Assembly (NCBI GenBank): GCA_015680685.1
Contig: MNCI01011128.1
Location: 860,441 to 924,440, forward strand
Direction of reading: 5' to 3'
Length of the DNA: 64,000 nucleotides
Source of the DNA: Gnetum montanum
Taxonomy: Eukaryota > Streptophyta > Gnetopsida > Gnetales > Gnetaceae
Shown here: piece after piece, positions 34,289 through 46,566 of the stretch
Numbering within the stretch: position 1 is the first letter of the stretch
Layout: the number at the start of each line of letters is the position of its first letter
Translations under genes and position numbers: made by a program
The notes under the pieces: model-generated
Database searches by the model: none
The model's input: the letters and a program-made list of their open reading frames with translations, nothing else
Told to the model about the DNA's origin: nothing

Positions 34289-36381
34289 GATGAGGTGGTA
34301 GCATAGCCCACGATTGAGGTTGTTGCCACTACTGATAAAAGTGCTCCTATGATTGCAGCAAGAATTCATTAGGATAATACATTGGTTGGAGGTTCTGTTA
34401 GTAGTTACCTTAAGGATAAGATAATCATTTGGGCTTGTCTTTTAACAAATTTGGAATTAATTGTGTATGTCCCTGTCTCTTATAGATGTGTCATGACTGG
34501 ACAACATCCCTTGAGATGTTCGTATTGATACACAATGCAACCTTTCTCATCTGTGGAGTTGGTAACTAAGCACTTAGCCACTAAAGTAATTTTGCCTTTT
34601 CATCTAGACTCTTTCTTCTTCTTGTTGTCTTTGCCTTTTCCAAAGGCTTGCTTGGTTCTTTCCTCCACAATATTTAATGCTCTTGCAAATTTCTCATCAA
34701 TAGAATCCCATATTTTCTCTACTTTGGTTGCAATGACACTTACAGATTTCTAGATCAATAGAGTCTTTTTCTAGATGGCCTAATCCAAAGTTTCCTCCAC
34801 TTGTGTATCATAGACTCATGCATCTCCCTCTCAAATTAATGGGTCTCTGTTATACTATTTAGCTGATTCCCTCTTTCTTAGCTCACCTTCCTCCTTACCT
34901 ACTTGGTCAATTAGCCTTTAAATGCGATGGACAGTCATTTCTGATAATCTACCTTGGGCATAAACCCCAAGAGTCTCTCTAGTTTTTCTTCATAGCCCAT
35001 CTACAATGTGCCTAAGTTGTTCTCTTGGTGAAAATCTATGGCCTATGTATCTATGCAACATTGAATAGTATCTTCCCATTACTACATCAAGGGTCTCATA
35101 AGTCCCTTGCTTCCATCCTTGGATTTGTTTTCTCAAGTTAGAAACTCATGAATAGGTTTGATATTTATCATTAAAGAGTTTGGGCATGGTACTTCAATGT
35201 TTGACTAATTTAGGTTCTAGTGACCTGTACCAGCTCTTAGCCTCCTTTACAAGTATTCTAGGAAACTTCAACTTTTGTCAATCACTTTCGATGTTTTGTA
35301 GGGTGTAGGCATCATGGAAAGCTTAAAGGTGATGTTGTGGATCAACATTATAGCCACCTTCAAATCCTAGCATGTTGTTCATGTCTAGTCGTTTGATTTG
35401 GCTATCTCTCATGTGCCTAGTTGAAATGTGAACAACTTCCTGGATATTGATCATGCTACAAGTTGCCATCAGGGGTTCATCATCTCGATCGAGTTCGTGC
35501 GCTCTATTGTAGTAGTACCCCCTTCTATACTCATCCCTTTCATGGTATCTATGATTCCTTCATCTACGCTACTCATATTCTTTATCTTCTGATTTTGAAT
35601 TTCCCGAATAACAATTAGGATGATCATGGCGATCATGAGTTCTCCTCTCTTCCCTGTCATGGTCCTTGTACTTTTGCCTCCTCCTTTCAGAGTCTTCTAA
35701 TGATCGTGAGGATGTAGATGAGGCAGCAGGAGAATGGTGTTGGCTTGTTCTCCTATGATGACTCTAATGTTCATCTTTGTAAGGTCTATCAAGAACTCTT
35801 GGCCTTGAGTCCTACTTGTGCTTTGAGTCATTTGCCTCCCACCTAAGCTTCTTTACTAGTTCGAAGTGTGATTTATTCCTGATAGGTTCATCCAATTGAA
35901 TGATAGGTGTTTGCAATTGGAACTCATGATTGTGATCAAGTTGTTCAGCAATGAACTCATCTCCATCAAGCTCCTCCAAGACAATAGTAGAATTGATTGT
36001 TTTTCCTTTGTCTTGTTTATGCCTTACTTCCATAGCATGGTCCTTCTTTAACTATTCCTTAATGGATTCATATGGATGAGTCATGTATTTGATTTTATGA
36101 TACCCTCTAATTGCTTCACTTAGTTTCATTTCCTTGAGAGCAATTTAGAGCATAATGGGTGCTGAATGTTTTGGTGGTAGAATAATGCTCCCTTGAAGAT
36201 CTCTCCATCTAGGTTGCCCATCTTAATGAAAAATGAATGTGAAATTAGGCTAGTAATGATCACTATGAGCATATGATATCCTTGTCTACATCAACATAAT
36301 CTAGTTTTCTTCCTCTTCAATTCTATCACTGCTTCTCCTTAGTTCCTTGGAAGATGATGTGATGGTCTTGTTTGAAGTCAT
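33825..36381 (-). pseudogene. gag remnant of element B (gag type 1)
   Basis: ATG at 36381. Acidic segment 36033-35812 open for 73 codons, then an Arg/Glu/His/Asp-rich basic region (35760-35470), then a capsid domain around 35400-34850 with the RILVKEAKSWYRSLEP and QIQGWKQGTYE blocks of retrotrans_gag. Q/Y-rich tail down to 34290. The end of gag continues at 27336-26931 on the other side of the virus. Many stops. Confidence 0.8.
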
Positions 36382-36497
36382 GTTATATTTTTTAGATGTT
36401 TATTTTAAGTTTGTCTTTCTTAGGATTGTAAGGTTTAACTTTGTGTTTTAGATGCAACAATCTTTGAGAAATCAATTACTAAACATACATTGACTTG

Positions 36498-36515
36498 TCG
36501 TCGACAACGATGCTA
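36498..36515 (-). other. tRNA-Asp-type primer-binding site, element B
   Basis: Minus strand TAGCATCGTTGTCGACGA, about 12 of 18 matches to the tRNA-Asp complement, one base from the LTR. Confidence 0.75.
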
Positions 36516-36516
36516 A

Positions 36517-37425
36517 TGATGAGTAGTGGAGTAATCCAACATTCGACTCTACAAGATATGAGTGTTCATGCTTAGCCCGATTGTAATTCGTGGACAAAGC
36601 AATGTGAATATGTTAGTAATTTGTTAAAGTTTGTGATCATTATCTTTCCAGATGGAGCTAGTATAATTGAGGTGTATGATTTAACTCTTAGTGAGACATA
36701 TGATATGTTGATGTTGTAAGGTCATTCTCCTAGCATTCATTGTAAATAGTGAAAATAATTTTAAATCTAAGTTTAACTAAAGTGGTAAAGGAGTCTAGTC
36801 TAGCCTATCTAGTCTTGACATTTCGTTCACACCTTGGACTTCGTGTAACTACTATCAGGATAGCCAAGTACTTCACTACTAGACGTACCAAGTGATAGTA
36901 CTACTGGGTTACCAAGCAATTACACTTAAGTGCTTGAGATCAATTGTACTCATTCTACTCAATAACAATAATAGTAAAGTGCATGAAAAATAAATCAATA
37001 ACTAAGGAAACAATAAACATTATGCTAAGTCAAAATGGTAAACATTACTCTAAGTAAAAAATAAGAAATCTAAGTGTTGTTGCAATGATGCAAAGTAATC
37101 TCGATCTTTATTTCTAGTTATGAAATGTGTTCAAGTACATTCCACTTGTATAAAGACTCCATGCAATCACTTAACATCACACTGCGGGCGTACATTGCTA
37201 AGTGCTAAGTACTAAAATCAAGAAAACAAACTAAAAAAGTTTCTCTACTATGATTGAAAAATTGTTGTTTGGATTGTGCATGTAAGTGTTGCATTTATAG
37301 GCAGGCACATGTCTGCGATATCAAATATCCAACATTGTAGCTTGTGCCTCAATATTGGGTACGTGATGTTGTAGCTTCAATATCGAATGCTCGATATCAT
37401 AGCCTATGAAGAGTGCAATTTATCA
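36517..37425 (-). repeat. 5' LTR of element B (909 bp)
   Basis: Minus strand TGATAAATTGC (37425) to ...CTACTCATCA (36517). TATA-like CTATAAATGC at 37291-37299; GATATC/ATATTG motifs at 37315-37400 upstream of it. 37426 onward is unrelated sequence, so this is the true outer edge of B. Confidence 0.8.
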
Positions 37426-38709
37426 AATACCTATCATTAGTAACATATAAGTAATAAGTAACACATTCAACTATCCAATTTGGTATTAAAAAGTGAAATA
37501 TTAATATAATATACTTACTTTAATTTCAGATGGATTTCACACTCAATGTTTTAAAAGAATCATTTATTGTTTTCAAATAAAAGGATACAAATGAAGCTTC
37601 ACACCTAAGAATGCAATAAAACATAGAATATAGCATCCAATGTATCTATTTTGTACATTATATTTTACCCTATACATGTAATCTATGTAATATAATGATG
37701 TCTCATAGTACAAGGTGAAGCTCTATTTTTTAGTTTTGGGCATGCTTATGGAGGATGAGAAAATCCAAGCATGCATGTGGAAGGCAAAAAGGCTGGTAGA
37801 ACTTGCAAAGATGGCTTCAAGATGATGATTCATCTTTGCAATAGATGATTGCTGCAACTACGCACACACCTATCATCAATTTTTTTTCGAATAGAATTAG
37901 TCTTTCGCATGATTAGCATGGTGTACAAAATGAAAATTCATTATTATCAATTCAGGTCATTGGCTTAAATGACATACTTAAAATGGCTAAGGTGGAGAAT
38001 CTCTCTTCCTAAAGCAACAAGATTTCTTTATGTCACAATTGATTTAGTAGATGACGACATACACCTTCTCAAGCTTAGACATAACCTTGACTCATGCTTC
38101 TTTTCCACTAAAGTGCTTTGAGAGCTTTGAATAGTAGATTTTTTAAAAAGATTTAGTATGTATTAGATTTAGGGAAAAAATAATTTAGTTAAATCTTAAA
38201 CTCAAATAAAATTAAGCTAAATGACACAAAATTAATCAATTCAATAAAAAAATTAAAAATATAACTAGATTTACTTAGTTCTAAGTTAAATGATATCTTC
38301 ATACAATCACCTCTCACACTATCAAATTATATCACAAAACTAAATACTCTACATTAGATTGATAAACAAGCTCTACTTTAAGCTTTCACCCAAAAAAACA
38401 AGCTTCAAAAGCATAGCTACAAAATTTCTACTTTAGTAACAAAATTGTTTGTATTGATGAACTTCTATTTTACCATTATTTATGTTGTTAAAGTTGATCT
38501 CCATATACTCTATCTTACTTATTTTAATTTTTAAGCCTTTTCATTCTAGAGCATGTCTTCACTTCTCCATTTTATAATGCTTTTAACATTCTCTAGAATC
38601 ATGAATTATATTTTATAAAATAGAAATTTATTTCTTATACAAAACCTTTACTTTTACATTTTTATTACATTTTAGTTGTGGCTCTTAGTTTTTTCTATGT
38701 ATACTCTTA

Positions 38710-38780
38710 TACAATTCGTAAGCTATAGGCTCCTAGCATGCAACACTCTCACTCAATCATTTCCATTTTCTAATCTAATT
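38710..38780 (+). repeat. Direct repeat, first copy
   Basis: About 70 bp containing CTCCTAGCATGCAACACTCT and ACTCAATCA, repeated at 39135-39205, 425 bp apart. Confidence 0.6.
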
Positions 38781-39134
38781 GCAGAATTTAAAAAAATGTA
38801 ATGAGTAACTTGCATTTTAGCTCTTGGATGTGTACCTTATTCTTTTATAATATTTTGCAAATTGTTCCCTTAGGTCTCATGGAATTAAAAAATTACTTGT
38901 TCAAATATTAAGTTTATAGTCAAAAACATTTTGTTTCCAACACTTATCGTTAAATTTTGGATTTCACTTTTGTTTTTATTTTCATTTAACTATTTATTTT
39001 GCTTGTTTTGTTCCATTAAGACTTGCGTTGCAACGTTAAACTCCCATTATATACCACTCACAATTCATCTACACTTGCAAATTGTAAGCTTTAGTAGCAC
39101 CTTGCAATGCAGTGAACCATAAAACTAAACTTTG

Positions 39135-39205
39135 ATACAATTCCTAAGGTAGATGCTCCTAGCATGCAACACTCTCACTCAATCACTTCCAATTCCTAAT
39201 TTAAT
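39135..39205 (+). repeat. Direct repeat, second copy
   Basis: Second copy of the 38710-38780 repeat, with scattered differences. The pair could be the ends of a very short non-autonomous element, but no PBS or PPT was found. Confidence 0.6.
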
Positions 39206-41104
39206 TTAATGAATGTAATTTTTATAGAAAAAAGCAATAAAGCTTAAAACAAATAAAATTAACTCAATAGATAACAATAGAGCATAAATCCTAAGACATA
39301 AGACATTGATGTTATGGTAAGCTATACATTCAAAATTTAACAAAGATTCAATTTGATTGAGGTTGCATGGGTGAGTTGCATCATCTTTACAACTACATTA
39401 TTATTAGTAGTACAATAAAACTCAATACAAAGCCAAACCGCTACGTAGACACCTATCAACAATTTTTTGGCCCCACAGGGAAGCACGATCACATCAAAAC
39501 ACACTTTGCCATTGACAAACATCTTGTCTGCACTCTACTTCTGCTTTTGCTACAACCGCAAGATCACCTTGGGATTCATCAACTTGTAGGAACTTTAAAG
39601 GTATATCGTAACTTGCAAGAACTTTAAAGTTTAAAAAGAGTTGAAAGGATTTCACATTTCAAGGTAGGTAGGAGAGGAATTTATATCTTTTCCATTGCAA
39701 GATGGCACAAGGAAATGACTTTGGCATAAGAGGCTTTGACACTTTAGAATAGTTTAAGGAGAGGTAAAAGCTTTTGCATTGAATGGCTCAATTATTGTGC
39801 TTTTGAGATATTGGAGATTTCAATGGAGTTTCGAGGAAATTATGGATTTGGCACAACACCATCACATAGGAAACTCTTTGACACAAGATTAGATTATCGT
39901 GCTTTGCTTTTGCGCAATTTGAAGGAAACTTGGATAGAGAGTTAAGGCCTTAGACTATAGAGTTCATAGCAAATAAGCCTTTGATCCTCATGCCTTTTAA
40001 GATCTTCTATAATATGAGTGAAACAAGGACTTGAACACATGGCATCGCTAATTTAATCAATTCAAAAATTGTCAATGGTTTATGAAATGGCCAGCCAAAG
40101 GATTCATAGAACAATATAACATGATGGAAGATTTGCAGATAAAAGGACATGCAATGATCCCCCCATTGCTTATGAAATTAGAAATCTAGCTAGGTTATTA
40201 CCTCTACTTCTAGAGTAGGCAATTTCCAAAGGTGGATTAAAATTAAAGGAGTAGTGGAACATTTGTGGGAACAATGGAACATGCTAGAAGGGAACTAGGG
40301 AATACTAAGTAAGACTCAACAATGCACAACAACAGAGATGATTTCAACTAGATTTAATCAAGTACTCATTGGTTTTCTTAAGTAGAACATATCTCAAGAA
40401 GCAAACTTTTAGACTTAATCTCTAACAAAAGAAATGAACAAAAATCCTCAATTAGAAAAGGTTTTATCATTCTCAAAGCTCATACCAATGCAAGGGGACC
40501 TGTGTGAATTCTTAACAAAATATCATTGACATTTGTGAAGTGGAGACAAACTATTTTTCACATAAGCTCAGATGTTATTATCTTATTAGTTATAAGCACT
40601 ATTTTTTCTAATTGTGTTGCTATGTTGTAATATAGTAAATATTTAACTACAGATATGTACAATGTCATCAATGTATACTATTGTTCATCTCTAGTCATTT
40701 TGTTGTTGTTAATGTCTGATTTACATCTTGTTGACACTCCTATGGATGTCCATCCCACACTACACATATGATTACAATGAAGTCTTAAAGGCATTGTGTT
40801 TTCCTGTCATTCTTATGCTATCTATCTTCTCATTCTCTCTTGTCTATTGTGTTTGTGTAATTTGCTCTGAGTTGATAAAAATCCCAAGAGCCTGTTTCTT
40901 GCTAGGTTTTTCTAGTTTTTACCCCACATGAATGATCTCAGGATTTACATTACATACCAAAAAGCAAATTCACATATGTATTTCATATGGAATAATCATA
41001 AATGACTTCATTATCTTTGCTTTAATTTAACAATTTTTCAAAATAAAATAACTGCTAAAAGATAAAACCAATCGTGAGTTCAACCTTTAACTAATTCAAA
41101 ATCA

Positions 41105-41317
41105 ATGTGGCAAAATATTTTTATCTTCTATCTCTTTAAATTTTTCTCAAGGAAATTTATTAACACGAAGCTTAGCAACCAAAGGCTCTGGTTGTTTATT
41201 GAAAATGGAGCGGATTCTGATGTTTTAGATACTACGAGTGACAGAGCTGGCATGGCTATTAAGGAAGGAGGCTTTCTTGTTATGAAGAATGTTAGAATCC
41301 ACGAGCAACACTACTAA
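41105..41317 (+). other. Open frame of unknown origin (70 codons)
   Basis: The last 45 codons (41180-41317) have mixed, protein-like composition (for example ENGADSDVLDTTSDRAG) and lie in the unassigned stretch 600 bp from the gene-like frame at 42 kb, on the opposite strand. No homolog recognised. May be an exon fragment or chance. Confidence 0.15.
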
Positions 41318-41924
41318 ATAGAAACACCAAGAAATACATAAACGTGAAAGTCTCTGTTCCCTATTTCTACAAAAGTTCTACCTTCTGATATTATGTTTAT
41401 CAAATTTCTCAATAAAAAACTGTAGCAGTAAAGGCACAAGAAATTAGGGGAATCTACATTATCAAATCTACTTTGTACAAGATCGTCATCAAAAACATAT
41501 TCTTATTAGGCTTCGATGTATGCCTCAACTAATAAGATAGCTGACTCGATTACGATTCGTCTGAGGGTACTCACAGACAACCTTCTGAATGCTTTGAATT
41601 AGGGGATGATTTCCTCAAGGGCTTATTAAAGAATATAAAACAAAAGATCGTGCTACAAACTCCGGATATGATATTGATCCTAGTCAACAACCATACAACT
41701 CACTTGCTTTACAACATTAAGACGAAAGAATGCAGTGATCAAATATCCTAAAACGCATTACAGATGCAGAAACAGCGGAAACTCAGCCCAAAACGGTCCA
41801 GCTGTTTGTCAAAATGCCGAACAGGGGCACTTTATTCTTTCCCAAATCAACAATCCAAAAATCGAGCAAGCAAAGAAAGCAGAGACAAACCTGCATAACT
41901 TCGAGATGTTTCAGGTGTCACTGT

Positions 41925-42191
41925 TCATGTCCTATCATGGACGACGGAATTTTTGATCTCCGGATTCCAAGAAATTGCTGTAATGGCAGCAGGATCCTCG
42001 GCATGAATCACCATGCTACCGTTCTTCAAAGAAAACTTGAACTTCCCAACGTTATCTGTGTGCTTGCGGATATATTTGAAAACCTTTTCAGCGAGGAAGA
42101 TCTCGTCCGGATTCTGAGAGAAAAGACGATTGCAGCAGGAATCCGTAGATGGTTTTCGACAGACTGGAATCGCGACTGTTAAAACCACCAT
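41925..42191 (-). CDS. Gene-like open frame, hypothetical protein or first exon
   Basis: 88 codons from ATG at 42191, with balanced composition and higher GC than the surroundings. The product begins with a hydrophobic stretch (MVVLTVAIPV) and then a mixed alpha/beta-like stretch with FLAEKVFKYIRKH, GKFKFSL and MVIHAEDPAAITAI. A possible splice donor CAG/GTTTGT lies about 35 bp past the stop, at 41892 on the minus strand. Nothing in this region matches the retroelements. I do not recognise the protein. It could be exon 1 of a host gene or a captured fragment. Confidence 0.35.
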   Translation of the reverse strand: MVVLTVAIPVCRKPSTDSCCNRLFSQNPDEIFLAEKVFKYIRKHTDNVGKFKFSLKNGSMVIHAEDPAAITAISWNPEIKNSVVHDRT

Positions 42192-43357
42192 TTCCTAAAT
42201 GCTTGGATTGGCTCTCAAGTAGAACACGAAATATGACCCTACAATACAGGTACCCCTGTAACGGATTTAATGGTTATAACTTATAATAGACCTAATAATT
42301 TTTAACTATGCAATTGATTTTTGAATACGAGGAGGAGTTTTGAAATGTTGCGTGTATGCAGACAAGTTGGATGCGGACATGGGTAGACCGAATTGGGAGT
42401 TTCACTGATTAATTGATTAATTTAACGTAACATTTCCGACGCGCAACAGCACATGGATAGTAGCATTTTGGGTACGTTAAATTTTTCGCTTTACCATGGC
42501 TTCAACTGCATGCCTTCCAAAAATCTCCATGGTATAGCATAAAGTACAAAGTTTTCTTAGACCAAGAAGTATTATGGTATATTATTAATATTATCTTTTA
42601 GTAATTTTTAATTAAATAAAATAATAAAATGCTTACTTAGTAATAAGACTTTTGATTTGAAAGCTCCAAGTTATAGGTTCAATTCTAGTGAACAATGCTA
42701 AGTTACAAAGTTTTAGTTGGATTATATGTCTTGGGGTGTACCTATATAACAATTATTTTGGGAATCCCCCACCCCACCCCCAAAAACAATCTTTAACTAA
42801 ATAAAATTAAGATGATTAATGGAAAGTGATACATTGTATACTTGGTTATAACATAAATTGTTTTATTAGCATGTTTACTTACTTAATCGATTTATGGTCA
42901 TGGGAATCCAAGACTCCTTTAAGGGTGTTAGAATCCCAAAAAAAATGCAATATAGGTATACCTCAAAATATATAGTCTAATTAAAACTTTATAACTCAGC
43001 ATTCCCCACCAAAATCAAGCCCATGACTTTTTTTTATTAAATAATATTTACCCTAAGACATATAGCCAAATTAGAACTTTTTAATTTAACACTACTTAAC
43101 AAAATCAAACCCATTACCTAGAGCAATGAAAATTAAAAGCAAATCAAATGCTTAACATTAGGTAGATATCATCAAAAAAAATTTATTGGTGTTAGACTTC
43201 AAAAAGAAATTAAAAATAAAAAATCAAATTCAAAGTACAAAAGTAGAAAACCAGAGGAGAAACTCCAAAACAACAAAAAGGAAAGGCCCAACAGTTTTGG
43301 GGATGTCTTTTTAGGTTTTCATCTTTACAACCAATCCTAGAAAACCTCCTCTCTAGG
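42192..43357. other. Intergenic stretch with inverted and tandem repeats
   Basis: 42240-42480 upstream of the gene-like frame is low-repeat and relatively GC-rich. 42560-43120 is AT-rich and repeated (separate entries). 43120-43357 runs up to the LTR of element E. No protein found. Confidence 0.5.
42690..43010. repeat. Inverted repeat, arms about 60-70 bp
   Basis: Left arm 42685-42747 (AGTTACAAAGTTTTAGTTGG..CCTATAT) is the imperfect inverse of 42951-43010, about 200 bp apart. The right arm repeats in tandem at 43050-43118. May be a degraded MITE-like element. Confidence 0.5.
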
Positions 43358-44264
43358 TGATAAAACCATTTTTTGTTAACTATGATATCGTATCTACAAT
43401 ATCATAGTTATGATATTGCAGCTCTACCTACATCATTGTTGATATGATATATTGGGAACCTTGCGACCCTATAAATACTAATACTTGGTTGCATTAGTTG
43501 AACAACCTTCATTCCATCCTTAGTGAAACTATTGCAGTTTGTTTTCGTAGTTTTACACTTAGTGACAGAGTAAATGCCCACAGTGTGGTGTTGAATAGTT
43601 GTACGACATCTTTATTCAATTGGATTGTACTTGGGCACAATTCATGAATGGAAATAAAGATTGAGATTGTTTGCCACCATTGTAGCATTACACTTAGTTC
43701 TTTATGTTTTGCTGAGTCATTTTTCTTACTTAGTTTAATTTTCATGCTTACTTTAGTTTAGTCCTTTACATTTCTAAGCACTTTACTTTTCCATGTTCAC
43801 TAGTAAGGAAAAATGGGTACAATTGGTTTTGAGCATATAAGTACAATCGTTTGGTAACCATAGTAGTGTTATTGCTTAGTTCACCTAATAGCATAACACT
43901 TGATAACCCAATAATGATCACATGAACCTAAAACATGTATGGTAAGTTAGGAAAGGATGCTCATCGCCATGGACTAGAATAGATTTATATTTTTGTCATC
44001 ATTTAGACTTAAACTTTTATTCTCATCTCTCATTTTCAATACACTTAGTAGTAATATAAGCCAACAACATTAACATATCATATACCTCATTGAGAATTAA
44101 ACCATACACTTGCACTATGCTAACTCAAAGTGGGAAGATAATAATCACAAATCGATTATCAACTTCGAGCATACTTACATTGTCCACCCATGGATTATGA
44201 TTTGGTCATGCATGTGTTCTTGTGACTTGTATGATGGAGTGTTGGGTTATCCTACCACTCATCA
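43358..44264 (+). repeat. 5' LTR of element E (907 bp)
   Basis: TGATAAAACC...CCACTCATCA, same length class as the LTRs of A and B. GATATC/ATATTG motif array at 43381-43456, TATAAATA at 43470-43477. Followed by one base and the best-preserved PBS of the window. Confidence 0.8.
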
Positions 44265-44265
44265 T

Positions 44266-44283
44266 TGGCGCCATTGCTAGGGA
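44266..44283 (+). other. tRNA-Asp-type primer-binding site, element E (best preserved)
   Basis: TGGCGCCATTGCTAGGGA, 15 of 18 matches to TGGCGCCGTTGCCGGGGA; the three differences are transitions. Confidence 0.9.
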
Positions 44284-44399
44284 TGTGTCAATGTTTTCTT
44301 ATGAGTTGATCTTATCGAGTCTATTGTATCAAGAATCCCAAAGTTTATCTTACATATTTTTAATTAATCTTCTTAACACATACACACATACCAAAGAGC

Positions 44400-45708
44400 A
44401 TCAAACATAAAATAGGGCTTCTACACTTAAGGAAAAGTCATTACCTACCAAAGAAACACAAAGAAATCATGATAAAAGACATGATGAAGAAGACTGGAGT
44501 ACACTAATGTAAATAAGAATTTCATATGCTCATATTGATCAATACTATCCTAATTACACATTCATTCTTCACTAGGATGAACAACTCAGTTGGAGAGCTC
44601 TATAGGGAAACATAGTTCTATAACCAGAACATTCAATACCATTAATATTTCAAGTAGCCCTCATGAAGGACAACCTAAGTCATGAACAAGAAGGATATCA
44701 AATCACGAAGGACATCATAAGGCCATGCTAGCCAACAAAAGCTTAGGTAAGAAGGGATGCCATCATGGAGGCATAGCATGAATGTGACAAGGGAAAGAAA
44801 GTACCTTAGATAGTTATCCTAAAAGAAATAAAAGATACTTCATTCCAAGCTAAAAAGCTCTGTTAAACTCATGCATCTCACTCCTAGATAGCAATAATAC
44901 ATATGGAAGATCATGTCAACACAAAGTTAAAGTCAACTCTTGTAGAGAACCTTGGAAGGAATATGAAAGACCCCAAACATAGGTAAAGCTTAAGGCCTAG
45001 AGCTTCTATAGAACCAAAAGAGAATGAATCATGGAGTCATAAAGGGAGAACTAGCTAGCACTGTTCTCCAATAGCTTCCTCTTCCTCCTCACGTTCATCT
45101 ATGGAGTCTAACAAGAGGGAACAAAGACCTAGAAACTATGACAAGGAAGGATGAAGGGATTATGAGAGACATGAATATAGAAGAAGGTATCTTGATGAAG
45201 AAGAAGATGATTATGAATGATGAAGAGATAGGATTAGGCATGAAGGAAGAGAATATTATGAGCATCAAAAGGGTTGCAACTACAACCAAGCCTATGAAAC
45301 CAATGACTATGAAGAACCCCTACTAGCCACTCGTAGCATGATAAATGTAAGAGATGTAGTGTATATCCCTGCAAAGCATGTAAAGGATAGTCACATCGAG
45401 CAACTGAACATGAAGAATATTCTCAAATTTGAAGGTGAATACAATGTAGATCCATTGCACCACCTCCAAGCATTCCATGATGCTTGTGCCCTTCAGAATA
45501 TTAAGAATGATTAATAGAATTTGAAGTTGTTTCCCAAAATACTTATTAAAAAAGTACAGAGCTGGTACAGGTTCTTAGAACCAAAATCAATCCAAAGATG
45601 AAGTATTATGTTATAGTTTTTCAATGATAAATACCAAACCTACTTAAGAGTGTCCAATTTGAAAAAATAGATCTAAGGATGGAAGCAAGGTATGTATGAA
45701 TCCCTTGA
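44400..45708 (+). pseudogene. gag remnant of element E, truncated by element F
   Basis: Translation follows gag type 1 of B: RISYAHIDQYYPNYTF near 44520, a basic/acidic YERHEYRR-like region at 45120-45290, LATRSMINVRDVVYIPAKHV at 45325 and the capsid start (FEGEYNVDPLHHLQAFHDA) at 45430, on to GWKQGMYE near 45690. The start codon is unclear. Cut at 45708 by the LTR of F; the remainder is not in the window. Stops in all parts. Confidence 0.75.
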
Positions 45709-46553
45709 TGATAAGCGGTGAGGTACCCCTACGCTCAACCATACGAATACAAGCATTACGCGTGATCTGGTCGAACTCCAAGGACTAAGTGCTTATGCAC
45801 CTTCACAAAACAAGAATGGGTTAGGCAATCATTGTCTTCCCAAGCTTACTTGTATGGCATGATTGTATGGTTAAGTAAACTTGAGGTATATGATTTTTAT
45901 GATTTTCATGTTTCATGTCTTGGTATTAAAGAGGGAAGAAGTGAATTAATTAAATAACTAATTTAAATTAACTAATCAGTTAGGTCCTAACTAGTCCTAA
46001 CACCAACATCTATTCCCACTTTCCGTACACATCTTGAACCAGTGCAACACTATTGAGATTACCAAATGCTAATTATTACTGGGTTACCAAGTGTTTCACA
46101 CATGCTGGAAGTGGTTGTACTGAGTGTGCTTACTTGTGAAAATTAATGAATCAATAAAAGCAACATTAATTAACTAATGAAAACATTAAAAGATTGTAAA
46201 TAGCATTAAGGGTGAGAGATAAGCTATTCTAAATGCTACAAGGTTTATCACAAAGTTTGTTTTTATTTCCAGACACAAGGTATGCTCAGGTACACAATGC
46301 TCGAACAAAGATCTGTTCGCTTTATGACTCCTACTACAGGCACTCAGAAATAATTCTAACTCTGAGAGGGAGAAACTACAAGAGTTTGGGTAAGGGACTA
46401 AGAACTAATTGCCAAACCAAGTGCGCCCGCCTCTTATTTATAGGCAACAAGACAGGTCCTAATATCGAATGTCTGATATCGCTTGGCAGAATCCAATATT
46501 GTGGATCCAATATCATAGTCATGATATCGTGGCCCTGATATTGTGGCTCATCA
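45709..46553 (-). repeat. 3' LTR of element F (845 bp)
   Basis: Minus strand TGATGAGCC (46553) to ...ACCGCTTATCA (45709). TATAAATA at 46436-46443; dense GATATC/AATATTG motifs at 46460-46545. The left neighbour is gag of E. Confidence 0.9.
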
Positions 46554-46566
46554 TACCCCCATGACT
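46554..46566 (-). other. 3' polypurine tract, element F
   Basis: Minus strand AGTCATGGGGGTA, immediately before the LTR start TGATGA. H has the identical 13-mer. Confidence 0.85.

Larger units (their letters stand above)
9491..37425 (-). mobile_element. Element B, Ty3/gypsy retrotransposon split by element D and a pararetrovirus
   Basis: Segments read on minus strand: LTR 37425-36517, PBS 36515-36498, gag 36381-33825 and 27336-26931, protease 26930-26315, pre-RT, RT, RNase H and integrase 13155-10206, spacer 10205-9491. The gag is split by the virus at 27337-33810. The interval between protease and RT is split by element D with loss of roughly 250 bp of B, judged against element H. The 3' LTR is missing at the junction with C. 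Confidence 0.8.
37426..41924. other. Stretch not assigned to a retroelement
   Basis: AT-rich with frequent stops in all frames. It holds a short direct repeat pair (38710-38780 and 39135-39205) and an open frame at 41105-41317 that resembles no retroelement protein here. No LTR, PBS or pol motif found. Most likely old host DNA that received B on the left and E on the right. Confidence 0.5.

Noticed and set aside
44262-44283. Possible tRNA gene, because it matches the tRNA-Asp 3' end
   Set aside because: Only the 18-base primer-binding complement is present, next to an LTR; no cloverleaf or A/B boxes.
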